Positions 17,675 to 27,596 of a DNA stretch of 64,000 bases are shown one piece after another (position 1 is the stretch's first letter; each line of letters begins with the position of its first letter). Below the pieces are notes generated by a model. It was not told the origin of the DNA. It did no database searches and worked only from the letters and a program-made list of their open reading frames with translations. Location: assembly GCF_004348995.1 (NCBI RefSeq), contig NZ_SMKQ01000015.1, forward strand, positions 1-64,000, given 5' to 3'. A program made the translations under genes and the position numbers. Source of the DNA: Nonomuraea terrae (GTDB lineage: Bacteria > Actinomycetota > Actinomycetes > Streptosporangiales > Streptosporangiaceae).

Positions 17675-18619
17675 GTGCCGCTGATCGTCGTCACCACCTC
17701 GCCCACGGTCGCGCCGGGCCTGCTGAGCCACCAGGCCTGGCAGGCCCTGCGCTCGGGGCCGGTCCTCACCGCCTCCGCCGCGCAGCGGCAGCTGCCCTAC
17801 CTGGCCGAGGCCGGGATCGAGGCCGAGGTGGTCGAGCCCGACCCGCGAGGGCTGGTCGCGCGCGCGGTCGCCGAGACCGTGGTGTGGCTGGCGTCGGAGT
17901 CCGAGGCCGGCGACGAGGCGTTCATGCGGGCGGTGGGGCACGCCGCGCTCGCGCTCGACGAGCCGCCGGTGATCGAGGTCGTGCCGGGTTCGTACGACCT
18001 GCCGGGCGGGCGGGTGCTCGGCCTCGTGGCGGTGATGGACCGGCTGCGCACCGAGTGCCCGTGGGATCGCAAGCAGACCCACGAGTCGCTGGTCCCGTAT
18101 CTGCTGGAAGAGGCGTACGAGGTGCTCGAGACGATCGAGCAGGGCGACCACGAGGCGCTGCGCGAAGAACTCGGGGACCTGCTGCTGCAGGTGGTCTTCC
18201 ACGCGCGGGTGGCCGAGGGCTTCGACATCGACGACGTGGCGGCGGGCATCGTCGACAAGCTCGTACGCCGCCATCCCCACGTGTTCGGCTCGGTGCGGGC
18301 CGAGAGCGCCGACGAGGTCAACGACAACTGGGAGGCCATCAAGGCCGCCGAGCGTGCGTCCAAGGGCCGCGAGTCGGTGCTGGAGGGCGTGCCGATGGGT
18401 CAACCGGCGCTGTCGCTGGCGGCCCAGCTGCTGCGCAGGGCCGAGCGGGCCGGTGCGCCGGAGTCGCTGGCGGCCGCCGTCGGGCAGGGCGTCGCACGCG
18501 AGCTGTTCGACCTCGTACGCCGGGCCGCCGAGGCCGGGGTCGACGCCGAGGCGGAGCTGCGGGCGGCGGCGCGGGCTTACCGGGATCGCGTCCGCACCTG
18601 GGAGTCGTCGGCCGGGTGA
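17675..18619 (+). CDS. mazG: MazG-family nucleoside triphosphate pyrophosphohydrolase
   Basis: Hydrolyses NTPs or dNTPs to the monophosphate and pyrophosphate, limiting use of aberrant nucleotides. 314 residues. The C-terminal half (about 105-310) holds the MazG domain: RLRTECPWDRKQTHESLVPY, then EEAYEVLETIE and the metal-binding EELGDLLLQVVFHAR (EExxE/D pattern). The N-terminal 100 residues are an extra domain typical of actinobacterial MazG proteins. GTG at 17675 follows the lipoprotein stop by two bases. The gene is followed by eno after 76 bp. Confidence 0.92.
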   Translation: MPLIVVTTSPTVAPGLLSHQAWQALRSGPVLTASAAQRQLPYLAEAGIEAEVVEPDPRGLVARAVAETVVWLASESEAGDEAFMRAVGHAALALDEPPVIEVVPGSYDLPGGRVLGLVAVMDRLRTECPWDRKQTHESLVPYLLEEAYEVLETIEQGDHEALREELGDLLLQVVFHARVAEGFDIDDVAAGIVDKLVRRHPHVFGSVRAESADEVNDNWEAIKAAERASKGRESVLEGVPMGQPALSLAAQLLRRAERAGAPESLAAAVGQGVARELFDLVRRAAEAGVDAEAELRAAARAYRDRVRTWESSAG

Positions 18620-18653
18620 GGCGCGCCGCACCCGCGAGCGGGCCTACCGATAG

Positions 18654-19973
<1,320 letters not shown>

Positions 19974-20066
19974 TTTCAAAGAAGGCCCCGAAAAGGGCGA
20001 CGGCACGCGAGGGAGCTGCCGTCGCCTGGGGGAGCGGAGGGAGCGCAGCGACCGGAGCGGAGGAAG

Positions 20067-20222
20067 GCGGCGGCATTGGGGGCGATCGAGCCGGCCTCGC
20101 GGAGCGAGGCCAATGGGCACGCGGCGGCATTGGGGGCGACCGAGCCGGCCTCGCGGAGCGAGGCCAATGGGCACGCGGCGGCATTGGGGGCCACCGAGCC
20201 GGCCTCGCGGAGCGAGGCCAAT
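20067..20222. repeat. Three 54-bp tandem hairpin repeats between eno and divIC
   Basis: Units begin at 20067, 20121 and 20175. The third is about 48 bp before it degenerates. Each unit contains GGCCTCGC-GGA-GCGAGGCC, a perfect 8-bp stem with a 3-base loop (20093-20111, 20147-20165, 20201-20219), nested in wider arms CATTGG and CCAATG. Units differ only by single bases around positions 18-21. The array fills most of the 263-bp gap after eno. No gene in either direction is credible here, although the minus strand stays open because the period is a multiple of three. Confidence 0.92.
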
Positions 20223-20236
20223 AAGTAAGGGGGGCG

Positions 20237-20656
20237 ATGGGCACGAAAAGGCCGCAGCTCACTGGGCGGGCCGCCATCCTGGCGATCGTGGTCTGCGCGA
20301 TCGCGATGAGCCTGGCCTATCCGGTGCGCGAGTACATCAGCCTGCGCCGCAGCATCGCCGAGCTGCGGGCGGAGAAGGCCAGGGTGGAGGCCGAGCGGCA
20401 GGAGCTGCTGGCCCGCGACCGGCAGAGCGACGACCCCAACTGGATCAAGAAGACAGCCAAGGAACGGCTCCACTACTGCGGTCCCGGCGAGAAGTGCTAC
20501 GTGGTGATGGAGCCCCACCAGGGCAAGGAACAGACGGCCGCGAGACAGCCGGCGGCGGTGCCGCCGTGGTACCAGACGCTCTGGGAGTCCGTGGAGGCAG
20601 CCGACAAGGGCACCGGGCGCAGGGCGGTCACCGGGAAGGAGAGCGTTGGACGCTAA
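20237..20656 (+). CDS. divIC: Septum formation initiator FtsB/DivIC
   Basis: Small bitopic cell-division protein that links FtsQ and FtsL in the divisome. 139 residues: a short basic cytoplasmic start, one transmembrane segment (about 14-31), then a coiled coil (LRRSIAELRAEKARVEAERQ, about 36-55) followed by the family block WIKKTAKERLHYCGPGEKCY. The C-terminal 60 residues are Pro/Gln-rich and variable. The ATG sits just after the hairpin repeat array, with GGGG upstream. The gene overlaps the DUF501 start by 11 bp. Confidence 0.9.
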   Translation: MGTKRPQLTGRAAILAIVVCAIAMSLAYPVREYISLRRSIAELRAEKARVEAERQELLARDRQSDDPNWIKKTAKERLHYCGPGEKCYVVMEPHQGKEQTAARQPAAVPPWYQTLWESVEAADKGTGRRAVTGKESVGR

Positions 20657-21134
20657 GGACGTCGAGATCGTGCAGGAGCAGCTCGGGCGTCCGCCCCGAG
20701 GGCTGCGCGGGGTGGCCCACCGCTGCCCGTGCGGCAACCCCGACGTGGTGGAGACCGCGCCGCGGCTGCCTGACGGCTCGCCGTTCCCGACGCTCTACTA
20801 CCTGACGTGCCCCAAGGCGGCCTCGGCCATCGGCACGCTGGAGGGCTCGGGCCTGATGCGGGAGATGCAGGCCCGGCTGGCCACCGAGCCCGATCTGGCG
20901 GCCGCCTACCGGGCCGCGCACGACGACTACGTCGCCCGGCGCGACAGGGCCGCCGAGGAGCAGGGCCTGGAGCCGCTGCCGCGCGACATGCAGAGCACGG
21001 GGGGCATGCCGGAGCGGGTCAAGTGCCTGCACGCGCTCGTGGCGCACGAGCTCGCGGCGCCCGGGGCCAACCCGTTCGGCAGGGAGGCGCTCGACGCCCT
21101 CCCCGACTGGTGGAGTGACGGACCATGCGTGTAG
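20646..21134 (+). CDS. DUF501 family protein
   Basis: 162 residues with the conserved family features RCPCGNPDVVETAPRL and FPTLYYLTCP near the N-terminus, plus further conserved residues in VKCLHALVAHELA near the end. Cys-rich (CPCG, TCP, KCLH), which suggests metal or cluster binding, but no function is established. TTG start preceded by AAGGAG. It overlaps divIC upstream and ppx downstream by about 10 bp each. This divIC-DUF501-ppx order is conserved in actinobacteria. Confidence 0.9.
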   Translation: MDAKDVEIVQEQLGRPPRGLRGVAHRCPCGNPDVVETAPRLPDGSPFPTLYYLTCPKAASAIGTLEGSGLMREMQARLATEPDLAAAYRAAHDDYVARRDRAAEEQGLEPLPRDMQSTGGMPERVKCLHALVAHELAAPGANPFGREALDALPDWWSDGPCV

Positions 21135-22072
21135 CCGCCATCGACTGCGGCACCAATTCCGTACGCCTGCTCATCGCCGACGTGCGCGATGACGAGATCG
21201 TCGACGTCGACCGGCGGATGGAGATCGTCCGCCTGGGCCAGGGCGTCGACCGTACCGGCAGGCTTGCGCCCGACGCGCTGGAGCGCACGTTCAAGGCGAT
21301 GCGTTCCTACCGGGAGCTGATCGACCGGCACGGCGCGACGGCGACCAGGGTGGTGGCGACGAGCGCGACGCGGGACGCGGCCAACCGCGAGGAGTTCGCC
21401 GCCGGCGTACGCGAGATCTTCGGGGTGGAGCCGGAGGTCGTGACGGGGGCCGAGGAGGCCGAGCTGTCGTTCACCGGCGCCACCAAGGGCCTGGTCCGGC
21501 TGTCGCCGGAGACGGAGGTGCCGCAGGGGCCGCTGCCGCCGTTCCTGGTGGTGGACATCGGCGGCGGGTCCACGGAGTTCGTGATCGGCTCCCAGCACGC
21601 GGAGGCGGCGCTGTCGGTGGACATCGGGTGCGTCCGCCTGACCGAGCGTCACCTGCGCGAGGCCGGCGACCCGCCGTCCGCGCCCGCCCTGGAGGCGGTG
21701 GTGGCCGACATCGAGGCCGCGCTCGACCGCGTCGAGGCCGAGGTGCCGGTACGCCGGGCGCACACGCTCGTGGGCCTGGCGGGCTCGGTCACGACGGTCG
21801 CGGGCATCGCGCTCGACCTGCCGTCCTACGACCCGGCGCGCATCCACCACTCGCGGATCTCGGCCGAGCAGGTGCACGACGTGACGCGGCGGCTGCTGGC
21901 GATGACCCACCGTGAGCGCGCCGACCTGCCCGTGATGCATCCGGGACGCGTGGACGTGATCGGAGTGGGGTCGCTCATTTTGGACCGCATCGTACGCCGT
22001 TTCGGGTTTTCCCAGGTCGTGGTTAGTGAACACGACATTCTGGACGGAATCGCCTGGTCTATTGCCCGATAG
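21125..22072 (+). CDS. ppx: Ppx/GppA family exopolyphosphatase
   Basis: Removes terminal phosphate from polyphosphate or from pppGpp. 315 residues of the actin-like ATPase fold: phosphate-1 loop AAIDCGTNSVRLLIAD at the N-terminus, the catalytic region TSATRDAANREEF, EEAELSF, and phosphate-2 loop VVDIGGGSTEFV near 140-151. It is the short (about 310-residue) actinobacterial form, without the C-terminal HD domain of the E. coli enzyme. ATG at 21125 overlaps the DUF501 stop. Confidence 0.92.
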   Translation: MRVAAIDCGTNSVRLLIADVRDDEIVDVDRRMEIVRLGQGVDRTGRLAPDALERTFKAMRSYRELIDRHGATATRVVATSATRDAANREEFAAGVREIFGVEPEVVTGAEEAELSFTGATKGLVRLSPETEVPQGPLPPFLVVDIGGGSTEFVIGSQHAEAALSVDIGCVRLTERHLREAGDPPSAPALEAVVADIEAALDRVEAEVPVRRAHTLVGLAGSVTTVAGIALDLPSYDPARIHHSRISAEQVHDVTRRLLAMTHRERADLPVMHPGRVDVIGVGSLILDRIVRRFGFSQVVVSEHDILDGIAWSIAR

Positions 22073-22246
22073 ATGACGAAAAATCCGGACATTTCTCCTG
22101 TCTCGATCGTGTTGAGTGTGCAATCAGTATTGTGATTAGGTAAAGGTGCATTACGGGGGCTTTGCCATATCGCTGTGCGCGGAAGGTGCCGGCGTGGCGA
22201 CCGTTCCCGAGCGCGTCTTTTCCCTCACGGAATGGAGCACTCTCAC

Positions 22247-23410
22247 ATGGTTTCTGTTGGGTTAGCTCGTAAGGCCGCCGCATTCGGCGCGTCGGCCGCG
22301 GTGCTCGCCACCCTGTCCGCGGGCCTGGTCGCCGGTCCCGCGCAGGCGGCGACCGCCGGCAAGGCGCCGAAGGTCTCGGTGTCCGCGCCGAAGGCCACGC
22401 CAGGGAAGTTCGAAGGGTCCTGTCCGGCCAAGGTCGACTTCTCGGCCAAGATCAACGTCCCGGTCAAGGGCAAGACGGAGCTGGCCTACCGCTGGCTCCA
22501 CGGTGACGGGTCCAAGAGCAAGGTCTACACGGTCAAGCTCAAGGGCAAGGGCGTCAAGTCGGTGACGGTCAAGCAGTCCGTCACCTTCGAGGAAGACGTC
22601 AAGGGCTGGGAGGCCATCCAGATCCTCGGCCCGAAGAAGGTCACGTCCAAGAAGGGCTACTTCTCCGTCTCCTGCCAGGAGCCGCTGAAGGAGGTCCGTA
22701 CGCACCTCGACGTGTCGGTCACGGCCCGTGCCTGGGCCACCCCGAGCTCGTACGCCGGCCGCTGCACCCCCGGCAACAAGATCGGCTTCGTCGGCCTGAT
22801 CGAGGCCGACCGCCCGACGTGGGTGCGTTACCGCTGGCTGCTCAACGGTGACGCGGTCGACTACGGCAAGGTCAAGGTCCACGACGCCCGCAAGGTGGGC
22901 TTCGCCTTCTCGCCGCGGCACAGCCAGCGTGGCTGGGCGCAGTTGCAGATCCTGAGCCCTGACGGCTCGTACTCGAACCGGGCCGGCTACAAGGTCTGGT
23001 GCAAGGACTACACCCCGCACAAGCCCGAGGGTCACGGCACCAAGGTGTCCGCCTCGGCCTCGGTGAGCGTGGACGACAGCTGCGCCGTCAAGGCGAGCGG
23101 CTTCGTCTCGGCGACCGGCGCGGGCAAGGTGTCGTACACCTGGCGGGTGAACGGCAGCTCGCTCGGCGGCGGTGAGGTCTACTTCGGCCGCGGTGGCGGC
23201 ACGAAGAGCATCCCCGGGGTCGCCACCACGGTGAGCGGCGAGGCCGTCAAGGGCGGCACCGTCACCCTGTCGGTGACCGGCCCGAACAACAGCAGCTCCG
23301 ACAGCGAGAGCTACCGGTCCTGCGGGGTCACGACGCAGGCTGAGAAGCCGGCCGAGACGCTGAAGGTGGAGGCGACTCCGACGCCTTCGGCTTCCACTCC
23401 GGCCGCCTGA
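22247..23410 (+). CDS. Exported protein with three Ig-like repeats
   Basis: 387 residues. ATG 22247 is chosen for its GGAG site nine bases upstream and because it starts a clear signal peptide ending near AQAA (about residue 38). The mature part holds three divergent units of 90-100 residues (about 45-150, 155-265 and 270-365). Each has an early Cys, a central YRWL or YTWR strand, and a late Y-x-V-x-C or YRSCG strand. Units 1 and 2 share QIL-P before the last strand. A Pro/Thr/Ser tail ends the protein with no membrane anchor or LPxTG. Function unknown. Secreted binding protein is a guess. Leucine 6 is a TTA codon (22262-22264). Confidence 0.75.
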   Translation: MVSVGLARKAAAFGASAAVLATLSAGLVAGPAQAATAGKAPKVSVSAPKATPGKFEGSCPAKVDFSAKINVPVKGKTELAYRWLHGDGSKSKVYTVKLKGKGVKSVTVKQSVTFEEDVKGWEAIQILGPKKVTSKKGYFSVSCQEPLKEVRTHLDVSVTARAWATPSSYAGRCTPGNKIGFVGLIEADRPTWVRYRWLLNGDAVDYGKVKVHDARKVGFAFSPRHSQRGWAQLQILSPDGSYSNRAGYKVWCKDYTPHKPEGHGTKVSASASVSVDDSCAVKASGFVSATGAGKVSYTWRVNGSSLGGGEVYFGRGGGTKSIPGVATTVSGEAVKGGTVTLSVTGPNNSSSDSESYRSCGVTTQAEKPAETLKVEATPTPSASTPAA

Positions 23411-23432
23411 ACGGCGCGACGCTGATCACGTG

Positions 23433-23471
23433 AACCGGGTGGTGCCTTCGGGCGCCGCCCGGTTCTCTTTT
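23433..23471 (+). terminator. Rho-independent terminator with UUCG tetraloop
   Basis: Stem AACCGGGTGGTGCC paired with GGCGCCGCCCGGTT (two G-U pairs), loop TTCG, then a run containing CTCTTTT. It follows the Ig-repeat gene and precedes the PadR promoter. Confidence 0.85.
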
Positions 23472-23477
23472 GTTGCC

Positions 23478-23500
23478 ACTACTACGCAAAGCGCAGTAGT
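23478..23500. promoter_or_regulatory. PadR operator-like palindrome overlapping the padR promoter
   Basis: 23-bp near-perfect palindrome: ACTACT-ACGC-AAA-GCG-C-AGTAGT. Its right arm overlaps a -10 hexamer TAGTGT (23497-23502), so bound repressor would block the promoter. PadR proteins commonly bind such ATxxxTATxAT-like or ACTxxx palindromes in front of their own genes. Autoregulation is inferred. Confidence 0.7.
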
Positions 23501-23509
23501 GTGCTTCGC

Positions 23510-23833
23510 GTGGATAGCAGTCAGCTGCTCAAAGGAGTGCTCGACCTCGCCGTGCTGGCCGTGCTCAAGGAGCGCGACGGCTACGGCTACGACGTGGTGC
23601 GCAGGCTGCGGGAGGCCGGGCTCGACGGGGTCGGCGACGCCTCCGTCTACGGCACGCTGCGCCGCCTGTTCAAGGCGGGCGCGCTGACCTCCTACGTGGT
23701 GGCCTCCGACGAGGGGCCGCACCGCAAGTACTACGGGCTCAACGACGTCGGCCGCGGCATGTACGCCTCCTCGGCCCGGACGTGGGCCGAATTCTCGGCC
23801 ACCATGGCATCCCTGCTCAAGGAGGCAGAATGA
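23510..23833 (+). CDS. PadR family transcriptional regulator
   Basis: 107-residue winged-helix regulator. Seen: QLLKGVLDLAVLAVL, then the recognition region YGYDVVRRLREAGL, ASVYGTLRRLFKAGAL and the wing EGPHRKYYGLNDVGR, all classic PadR. GTG 23510 is favoured over GTG 23501, because TAGTGT at 23497-23502 places the transcript start at about 23509-23510 (leaderless). The stop overlaps the next start as ATGA. It probably represses itself and its membrane partner through the palindrome at 23478-23500. Confidence 0.9.
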   Translation: MDSSQLLKGVLDLAVLAVLKERDGYGYDVVRRLREAGLDGVGDASVYGTLRRLFKAGALTSYVVASDEGPHRKYYGLNDVGRGMYASSARTWAEFSATMASLLKEAE

Positions 23834-24777
23834 CCCCCGACCAGTACGCGCAGGCCGTACGCGCCGCCCTGGCCGACCACCCGGAGCGGGACGAGCTGCT
23901 GGAGGACCTCGACGAGCACCTCGCCGAGATCGCCGCCGAGACCGACCAGCCGCTGGAGTCCAGGCTCGGCCCGCCGGAGGCCTACGCCGAGGAGCTGGCG
24001 GCCGCGTACGGCGAGCGCCCCCAGCGGGTCCGCCGGCGCCGGGTGGACCCGCGCGGGTGGGCCGTGGGGGCGCACACCCGGCTGATGGCCCAGGCGCCCT
24101 ACCGCTCGTTCGCGGGCTTCCTGCCGGAGCTGCGGCCGGGATGGTGGGTGCTGCGCGGCTACCTGCTGGCCATGGTGCTGCTGATGGTCACCGACAACGG
24201 CGGGCTCGTCCCCGGTGACGTCGTGGGCTGGGTGGTGGTCGCGGTCGCGGTCTGGGCCTCGGTGTGGTTCGGCCGGCGCAGCGGTCGCGGACGGCGTGCC
24301 GGTCGCGTGGTGGAGATCACGGCCAACGCGCTGGCCGTGATCGCCCTGATGGCGGGCCTCGACCTCGCGGCCTCGGCCGGCGACAGGACACAGGTGGCCG
24401 TCGCCCGTCCCGAGGTGTGGGTGCGCAACGCGTCGTCCGACGGCGTCTACAACATCAAGCCGTACGCCAAGGACGGCACCCCGCTGACCGACGTCTACCT
24501 CTACGACCAGGACGGCAACCCCCTCATCACCCACCCGGAGCGCTACGGCCACACGGTCGACCGCTCGTGCGGCGAGCCGATACTCAACCGCTACCCGCTG
24601 CCCCTGATCGACGAGCGAGCCGTCCCGCGCGATCACCGGGGCATGCCCAGCCCGGCCCCGTCGGTGTGCCCGGCGCCCGGGCCTGCCGCGACGCCGGCCG
24701 CCACCCCTGACCCGGCCGTCACCGTACGCCCTGTGCCCAGCGACACCCCGGCGCCCTCGCCGGCCCGGTCGAGGTGA
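23830..24777 (+). CDS. HAAS-domain membrane protein, partner of PadR
   Basis: 315 residues. The N-terminal 60 residues ([20 protein letters not shown], then [11 protein letters not shown]) form the helical HAAS/DUF1700-type domain usually encoded beside PadR regulators. There are three or four membrane segments between about 110 and 190, then an extracytoplasmic region of about 125 residues ending in a Pro/Ala/Thr tail. The start at 23830 overlaps the padR stop and has AAGGAGG upstream. The role is presumably membrane sensing linked to PadR. Ligand unknown. Confidence 0.75.
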   Translation: MTPDQYAQAVRAALADHPERDELLEDLDEHLAEIAAETDQPLESRLGPPEAYAEELAAAYGERPQRVRRRRVDPRGWAVGAHTRLMAQAPYRSFAGFLPELRPGWWVLRGYLLAMVLLMVTDNGGLVPGDVVGWVVVAVAVWASVWFGRRSGRGRRAGRVVEITANALAVIALMAGLDLAASAGDRTQVAVARPEVWVRNASSDGVYNIKPYAKDGTPLTDVYLYDQDGNPLITHPERYGHTVDRSCGEPILNRYPLPLIDERAVPRDHRGMPSPAPSVCPAPGPAATPAATPDPAVTVRPVPSDTPAPSPARSR

Positions 24778-24790
24778 TGAGATCGGTGTC

Positions 24791-25585
24791 ATGAGCTTCG
24801 TACCCCCGGGCACCGGCTGGCCCGACGATCCGGCGACGGCCGACACGCCCGTCGCCCTCGACCCCGCCGACGTGCGCCGCCTCGCCGCCGCCAGCGACAC
24901 CCTCGCAGAGCTCACGGCCAGGCAGTCGGTCTGCCGTGCCTGCCCGCGCCTGGTGGAATGGCGCGAGGAGGTCGCCCGGGTGAAGCGGCGCGCGTTCGCG
25001 GAGGAGACGTACTGGGGCCGGCCCGTCCCGGGGTGGGGCGACGAGCATCCCCGGATCCTGGTGGTAGGCCTGGCCCCGGCCGCCCACGGGGGCAACAGGA
25101 CCGGGCGCATCTTCACCGGCGACCGCAGCGGCGACTGGCTGTTCGCCTCGCTCCACCGCTGCGGGCTGGCCGCACAGGCCACCAGCACACACGCGGGCGA
25201 CGGGCAGAGGCTGCTGGGCGCCAGGGTGATGGCGCCGGTGCGCTGCGCCCCGCCCGCGAACAAGCCGACGCCCGCCGAGAAGGCCGCCTGCCAGCCGTGG
25301 ATGTCGCGGGAGCTGGCGCTCGTGGCGCGGGACGTGCGGGTGATCGTGGCGCTCGGCGGCTACGCCTGGCAGGCCGTGTGGCCGGTGCTGAAGGAGGCCG
25401 GGTACGAGCTGCCGCGCCTGCGCCCGCCGTTCGGTCACGGCGCCGAGGTCGAGCTCCGACACGCCGGCGCCCCCGTGACCCTGCTCGGCTGCTACCACCC
25501 CAGCCAGCAGAACACCTTCACCGGCCGCGTCACCGCCCAAATGCTGGATGACGTCTTCACCAGGGCCAGGTCACTGGCTGTGTGA
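24791..25585 (+). CDS. Uracil-DNA glycosylase family 5 (UDGb)
   Basis: Base-excision repair enzyme removing uracil and deaminated purines. 264 residues. Motif A is [19 protein letters not shown] (about 92-110) with the family 5 features, including no Asp or Asn at the usual catalytic water position. Motif B is [11 protein letters not shown] (about 236-246). Iron-sulfur ligands are likely CRACPRL (residues 46-50), plus Cys in APVRCAPP and in the CQPW block. ATG at 24791. No close functional link to its neighbours. Confidence 0.92.
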   Translation: MSFVPPGTGWPDDPATADTPVALDPADVRRLAAASDTLAELTARQSVCRACPRLVEWREEVARVKRRAFAEETYWGRPVPGWGDEHPRILVVGLAPAAHGGNRTGRIFTGDRSGDWLFASLHRCGLAAQATSTHAGDGQRLLGARVMAPVRCAPPANKPTPAEKAACQPWMSRELALVARDVRVIVALGGYAWQAVWPVLKEAGYELPRLRPPFGHGAEVELRHAGAPVTLLGCYHPSQQNTFTGRVTAQMLDDVFTRARSLAV

Positions 25586-25635
25586 CGCGTCCCACCACGT
25601 CCGGATTGGCTTCGTCGAGAGCGCTTGACGTAAGC

Positions 25636-25653
25636 TTGTGAATGCTTTCACAA
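25636..25653. promoter_or_regulatory. Rex operator upstream of ndh
   Basis: TTGTGAA-TGCT-TTCACAA, an exact match to the Rex consensus TTGTGAAnnnnTTCACAA known from Streptomyces and other Gram-positive bacteria. It starts six bases after a -35-like TTGACG (25625-25630), so it covers the spacer. A second, overlapping inverted repeat GAATGCTT-TCAC-AAGCATTC follows at 25640-25659. Rex would repress ndh at low NADH/NAD ratio. Confidence 0.9.
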
Positions 25654-25680
25654 GCATTCGACGAGGGATGGGGCCTCAGG

Positions 25681-26997
25681 ATGAACAAGCACATCTTGAT
25701 CGTCGGCGGCGGATACGTCGGCCTGTACACGGCGCTGCGGCTGCAGCGCAAGCTCCACCGTGAGCTGCGCGGTGGCGAAGCCCGCATCACGATCATCGAC
25801 CCCCAGTCCTACATGACCTACCAGCCCTTCTTGCCGGAGGCGGCGGCGGGTAACCTCTCGCCGCGCCACATGGTGGCCCCGCTGCGGCGGATCCTGCCGA
25901 AGGCCCACATCCTCAACGGGACGGTGACGAAGGTGAACCACGCCGGGCGCACCGTCACGTTCCAACCGGCCGAGGGCGAGGCCCGCCAGCTCTCCTACGA
26001 CGTGCTCGTGATGGCGGCCGGCTCCATCTCGCGTACGCTGCCCATCCCCGGTCTCACCGACATCGGCATCGGCTTCAAGACCGTGGGTGAGGCCATCGCG
26101 CTGCGCAACCGCGTGCTCCACCTGCTCGACGTGGCCGAGTCGACCGACGACCCCGAGGTGCGGCGCAGGGCGCTGACGTTCGTCGTGGTCGGCGCCGGTT
26201 TCGCGGGCGTCGAGGCGCTGGCCGAGCTGGAGGACATGGCCAAGGATTCCACCCGTTACTACCGCAACATCAAGCCGTCCGACATCCGCTGGGTGCTGGT
26301 GGAGGCCACCACCCGGGTGCTGCCCGAGGTCGGGCCCGAGATGGGCAGGTGGACCCTCGAGCAGCTGCGCGAGCGCGGCATCGACGTCCGGCTGGAGACC
26401 CGCCTGGAGTCGTGCACGGACGGCCGCGTGGTGCTCTCGGACGGCACGGAGTTCGACGCCGACACCCTCGTGTGGACCGCCGGCGTCAAGCCGAGCCCGG
26501 TCGTCAACGACAGCGACCTGCCGCTCGACGAGCGCGGCCGGATCAAGACCACCGCCCTGCTCACCGTGGCGGGCACGCGCGACGCGTTCGCGGCCGGCGA
26601 CGCCGCCGGGGTGCCCGACGTGACCAACCCGGGCCAGTTCTGCGCACCCAACGCCCAGCACGCCGTCCGCCAGGCCAAGGTGCTGGCCGACAACATCGTC
26701 CGCCACCTGCGCGGTCAGGAATTGCTGCAATACCGCCACAAGTACGTCGGATCGGTCGCAGGTCTCGGCCTGCACCAGGGCGTCGCCAACGTCTACGGCG
26801 TCAAGCTTCGCGGATTCCCTGCGTGGTTCATGCACCGCACCTACCATCTGTCGCGGGTGCCGACGCTGAATCGCAAGGTCCGCGTCGTCGTCGACTGGAC
26901 CCTGGCCCTGTTCTTCAAGCGCGAGACCATCTCGCTGGGTGAGATGGAACATCCACGCGAGGGATTCAGGGCCGCCGTGGCGACGACTCGCCGCTAG
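25681..26997 (+). CDS. ndh: Type II NADH dehydrogenase
   Basis: Non-proton-pumping NADH:menaquinone oxidoreductase at the inner face of the membrane. 438 residues. FAD motif GGGYVGLYTALRLQRKL at the N-terminus, NADH motif VVGAGFAGVEALAEL (about 171-185), and the second FAD motif AAGDAAGVPD (about 300). The C-terminus has an amphipathic membrane-binding helix (TYHLSRVPTLNRKV). ATG 25681 gives the canonical start MNKHILIVGG. The Rex site directly upstream explains redox control. Confidence 0.95.
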   Translation: MNKHILIVGGGYVGLYTALRLQRKLHRELRGGEARITIIDPQSYMTYQPFLPEAAAGNLSPRHMVAPLRRILPKAHILNGTVTKVNHAGRTVTFQPAEGEARQLSYDVLVMAAGSISRTLPIPGLTDIGIGFKTVGEAIALRNRVLHLLDVAESTDDPEVRRRALTFVVVGAGFAGVEALAELEDMAKDSTRYYRNIKPSDIRWVLVEATTRVLPEVGPEMGRWTLEQLRERGIDVRLETRLESCTDGRVVLSDGTEFDADTLVWTAGVKPSPVVNDSDLPLDERGRIKTTALLTVAGTRDAFAAGDAAGVPDVTNPGQFCAPNAQHAVRQAKVLADNIVRHLRGQELLQYRHKYVGSVAGLGLHQGVANVYGVKLRGFPAWFMHRTYHLSRVPTLNRKVRVVVDWTLALFFKRETISLGEMEHPREGFRAAVATTRR

Positions 26998-27011
26998 CCC
27001 GGGAACGGCAA

Positions 27012-27036
27012 CGCCCCGGCGGTCACCGCCGGGGCG
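27012..27036 (+). terminator. Strong hairpin after ndh
   Basis: CGCCCCGGCGG and CCGCCGGGGCG form a perfect 11-bp stem with a 3-base loop, 15 bp after the ndh stop. There is no U-run, which is common for actinobacterial terminators. Confidence 0.6.
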
Positions 27037-27074
27037 TCTCGGCGCCCCTGGTCGCAAGGGAAGGGGCACAAGGG

Positions 27075-27596
27075 GTGGGGCTCTCAGCGGTGACCGTGCT
27101 CGGCGTCGACCGGCCCGGCGTGATCGCCGCGGTCACCGGTTCGCTGGCCGAGTGCGGAGCGAACATCCAGGACTCGACCATGACGTTGCTCGGCGGGCAC
27201 GTGGCGATGATGCTGCTGGTGTCGGGCGACCTCGACCCCGCCGAGCTGAGGAAACGCCTGGGCGCGCCCGACCTGGTCGTGACCGCCTCCGCCATCGACG
27301 CGCGCCGTCACTTCTGCGACGACGGCGGCGGCCCCGAAGGAGTCGGCTACGTGCTGACCGTCCACGGCCCCGACCGGCCGGGCATCATCTCCGCCATCAG
27401 CGCCGTGCTCGCCGCCGACGGCGGCAACATCACCGGCATGAGCACCCGGCTGACCGGCCGCCTCTACGTGCTGATCGCCGACGTCGACCTGCCCAAGGAC
27501 GTGGACGTGGCGGCGCTCATGCGCAGGCTCGCGGCCGTCGGCGCGAGCCTCGACTCGCAGATCACCTTCCGCCCCGTCGAACCGGACCTGCTGTGA
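27075..27596 (+). CDS. Double ACT-domain protein (GcvR-like)
   Basis: 173 residues: two ACT domains, about 5-80 (LGVDRPGVIAAVTGSLAECG) and 92-165 (VHGPDRPGIISAISAVLAAD). Both have the conserved DRPG loop that binds amino acids. This is the glycine-cleavage repressor-like layout, with no DNA-binding domain. GTG start with AAGGGG upstream. The stop overlaps the next start as GTGA, so its product is made together with the deformylase-like protein. Confidence 0.85.
   Translation: MGLSAVTVLGVDRPGVIAAVTGSLAECGANIQDSTMTLLGGHVAMMLLVSGDLDPAELRKRLGAPDLVVTASAIDARRHFCDDGGGPEGVGYVLTVHGPDRPGIISAISAVLAADGGNITGMSTRLTGRLYVLIADVDLPKDVDVAALMRRLAAVGASLDSQITFRPVEPDLL

Noticed and set aside
20236-20237. CRISPR array at the eno-divIC repeats
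   Set aside because: Units are directly adjacent with no unique spacers, and no cas genes are present.
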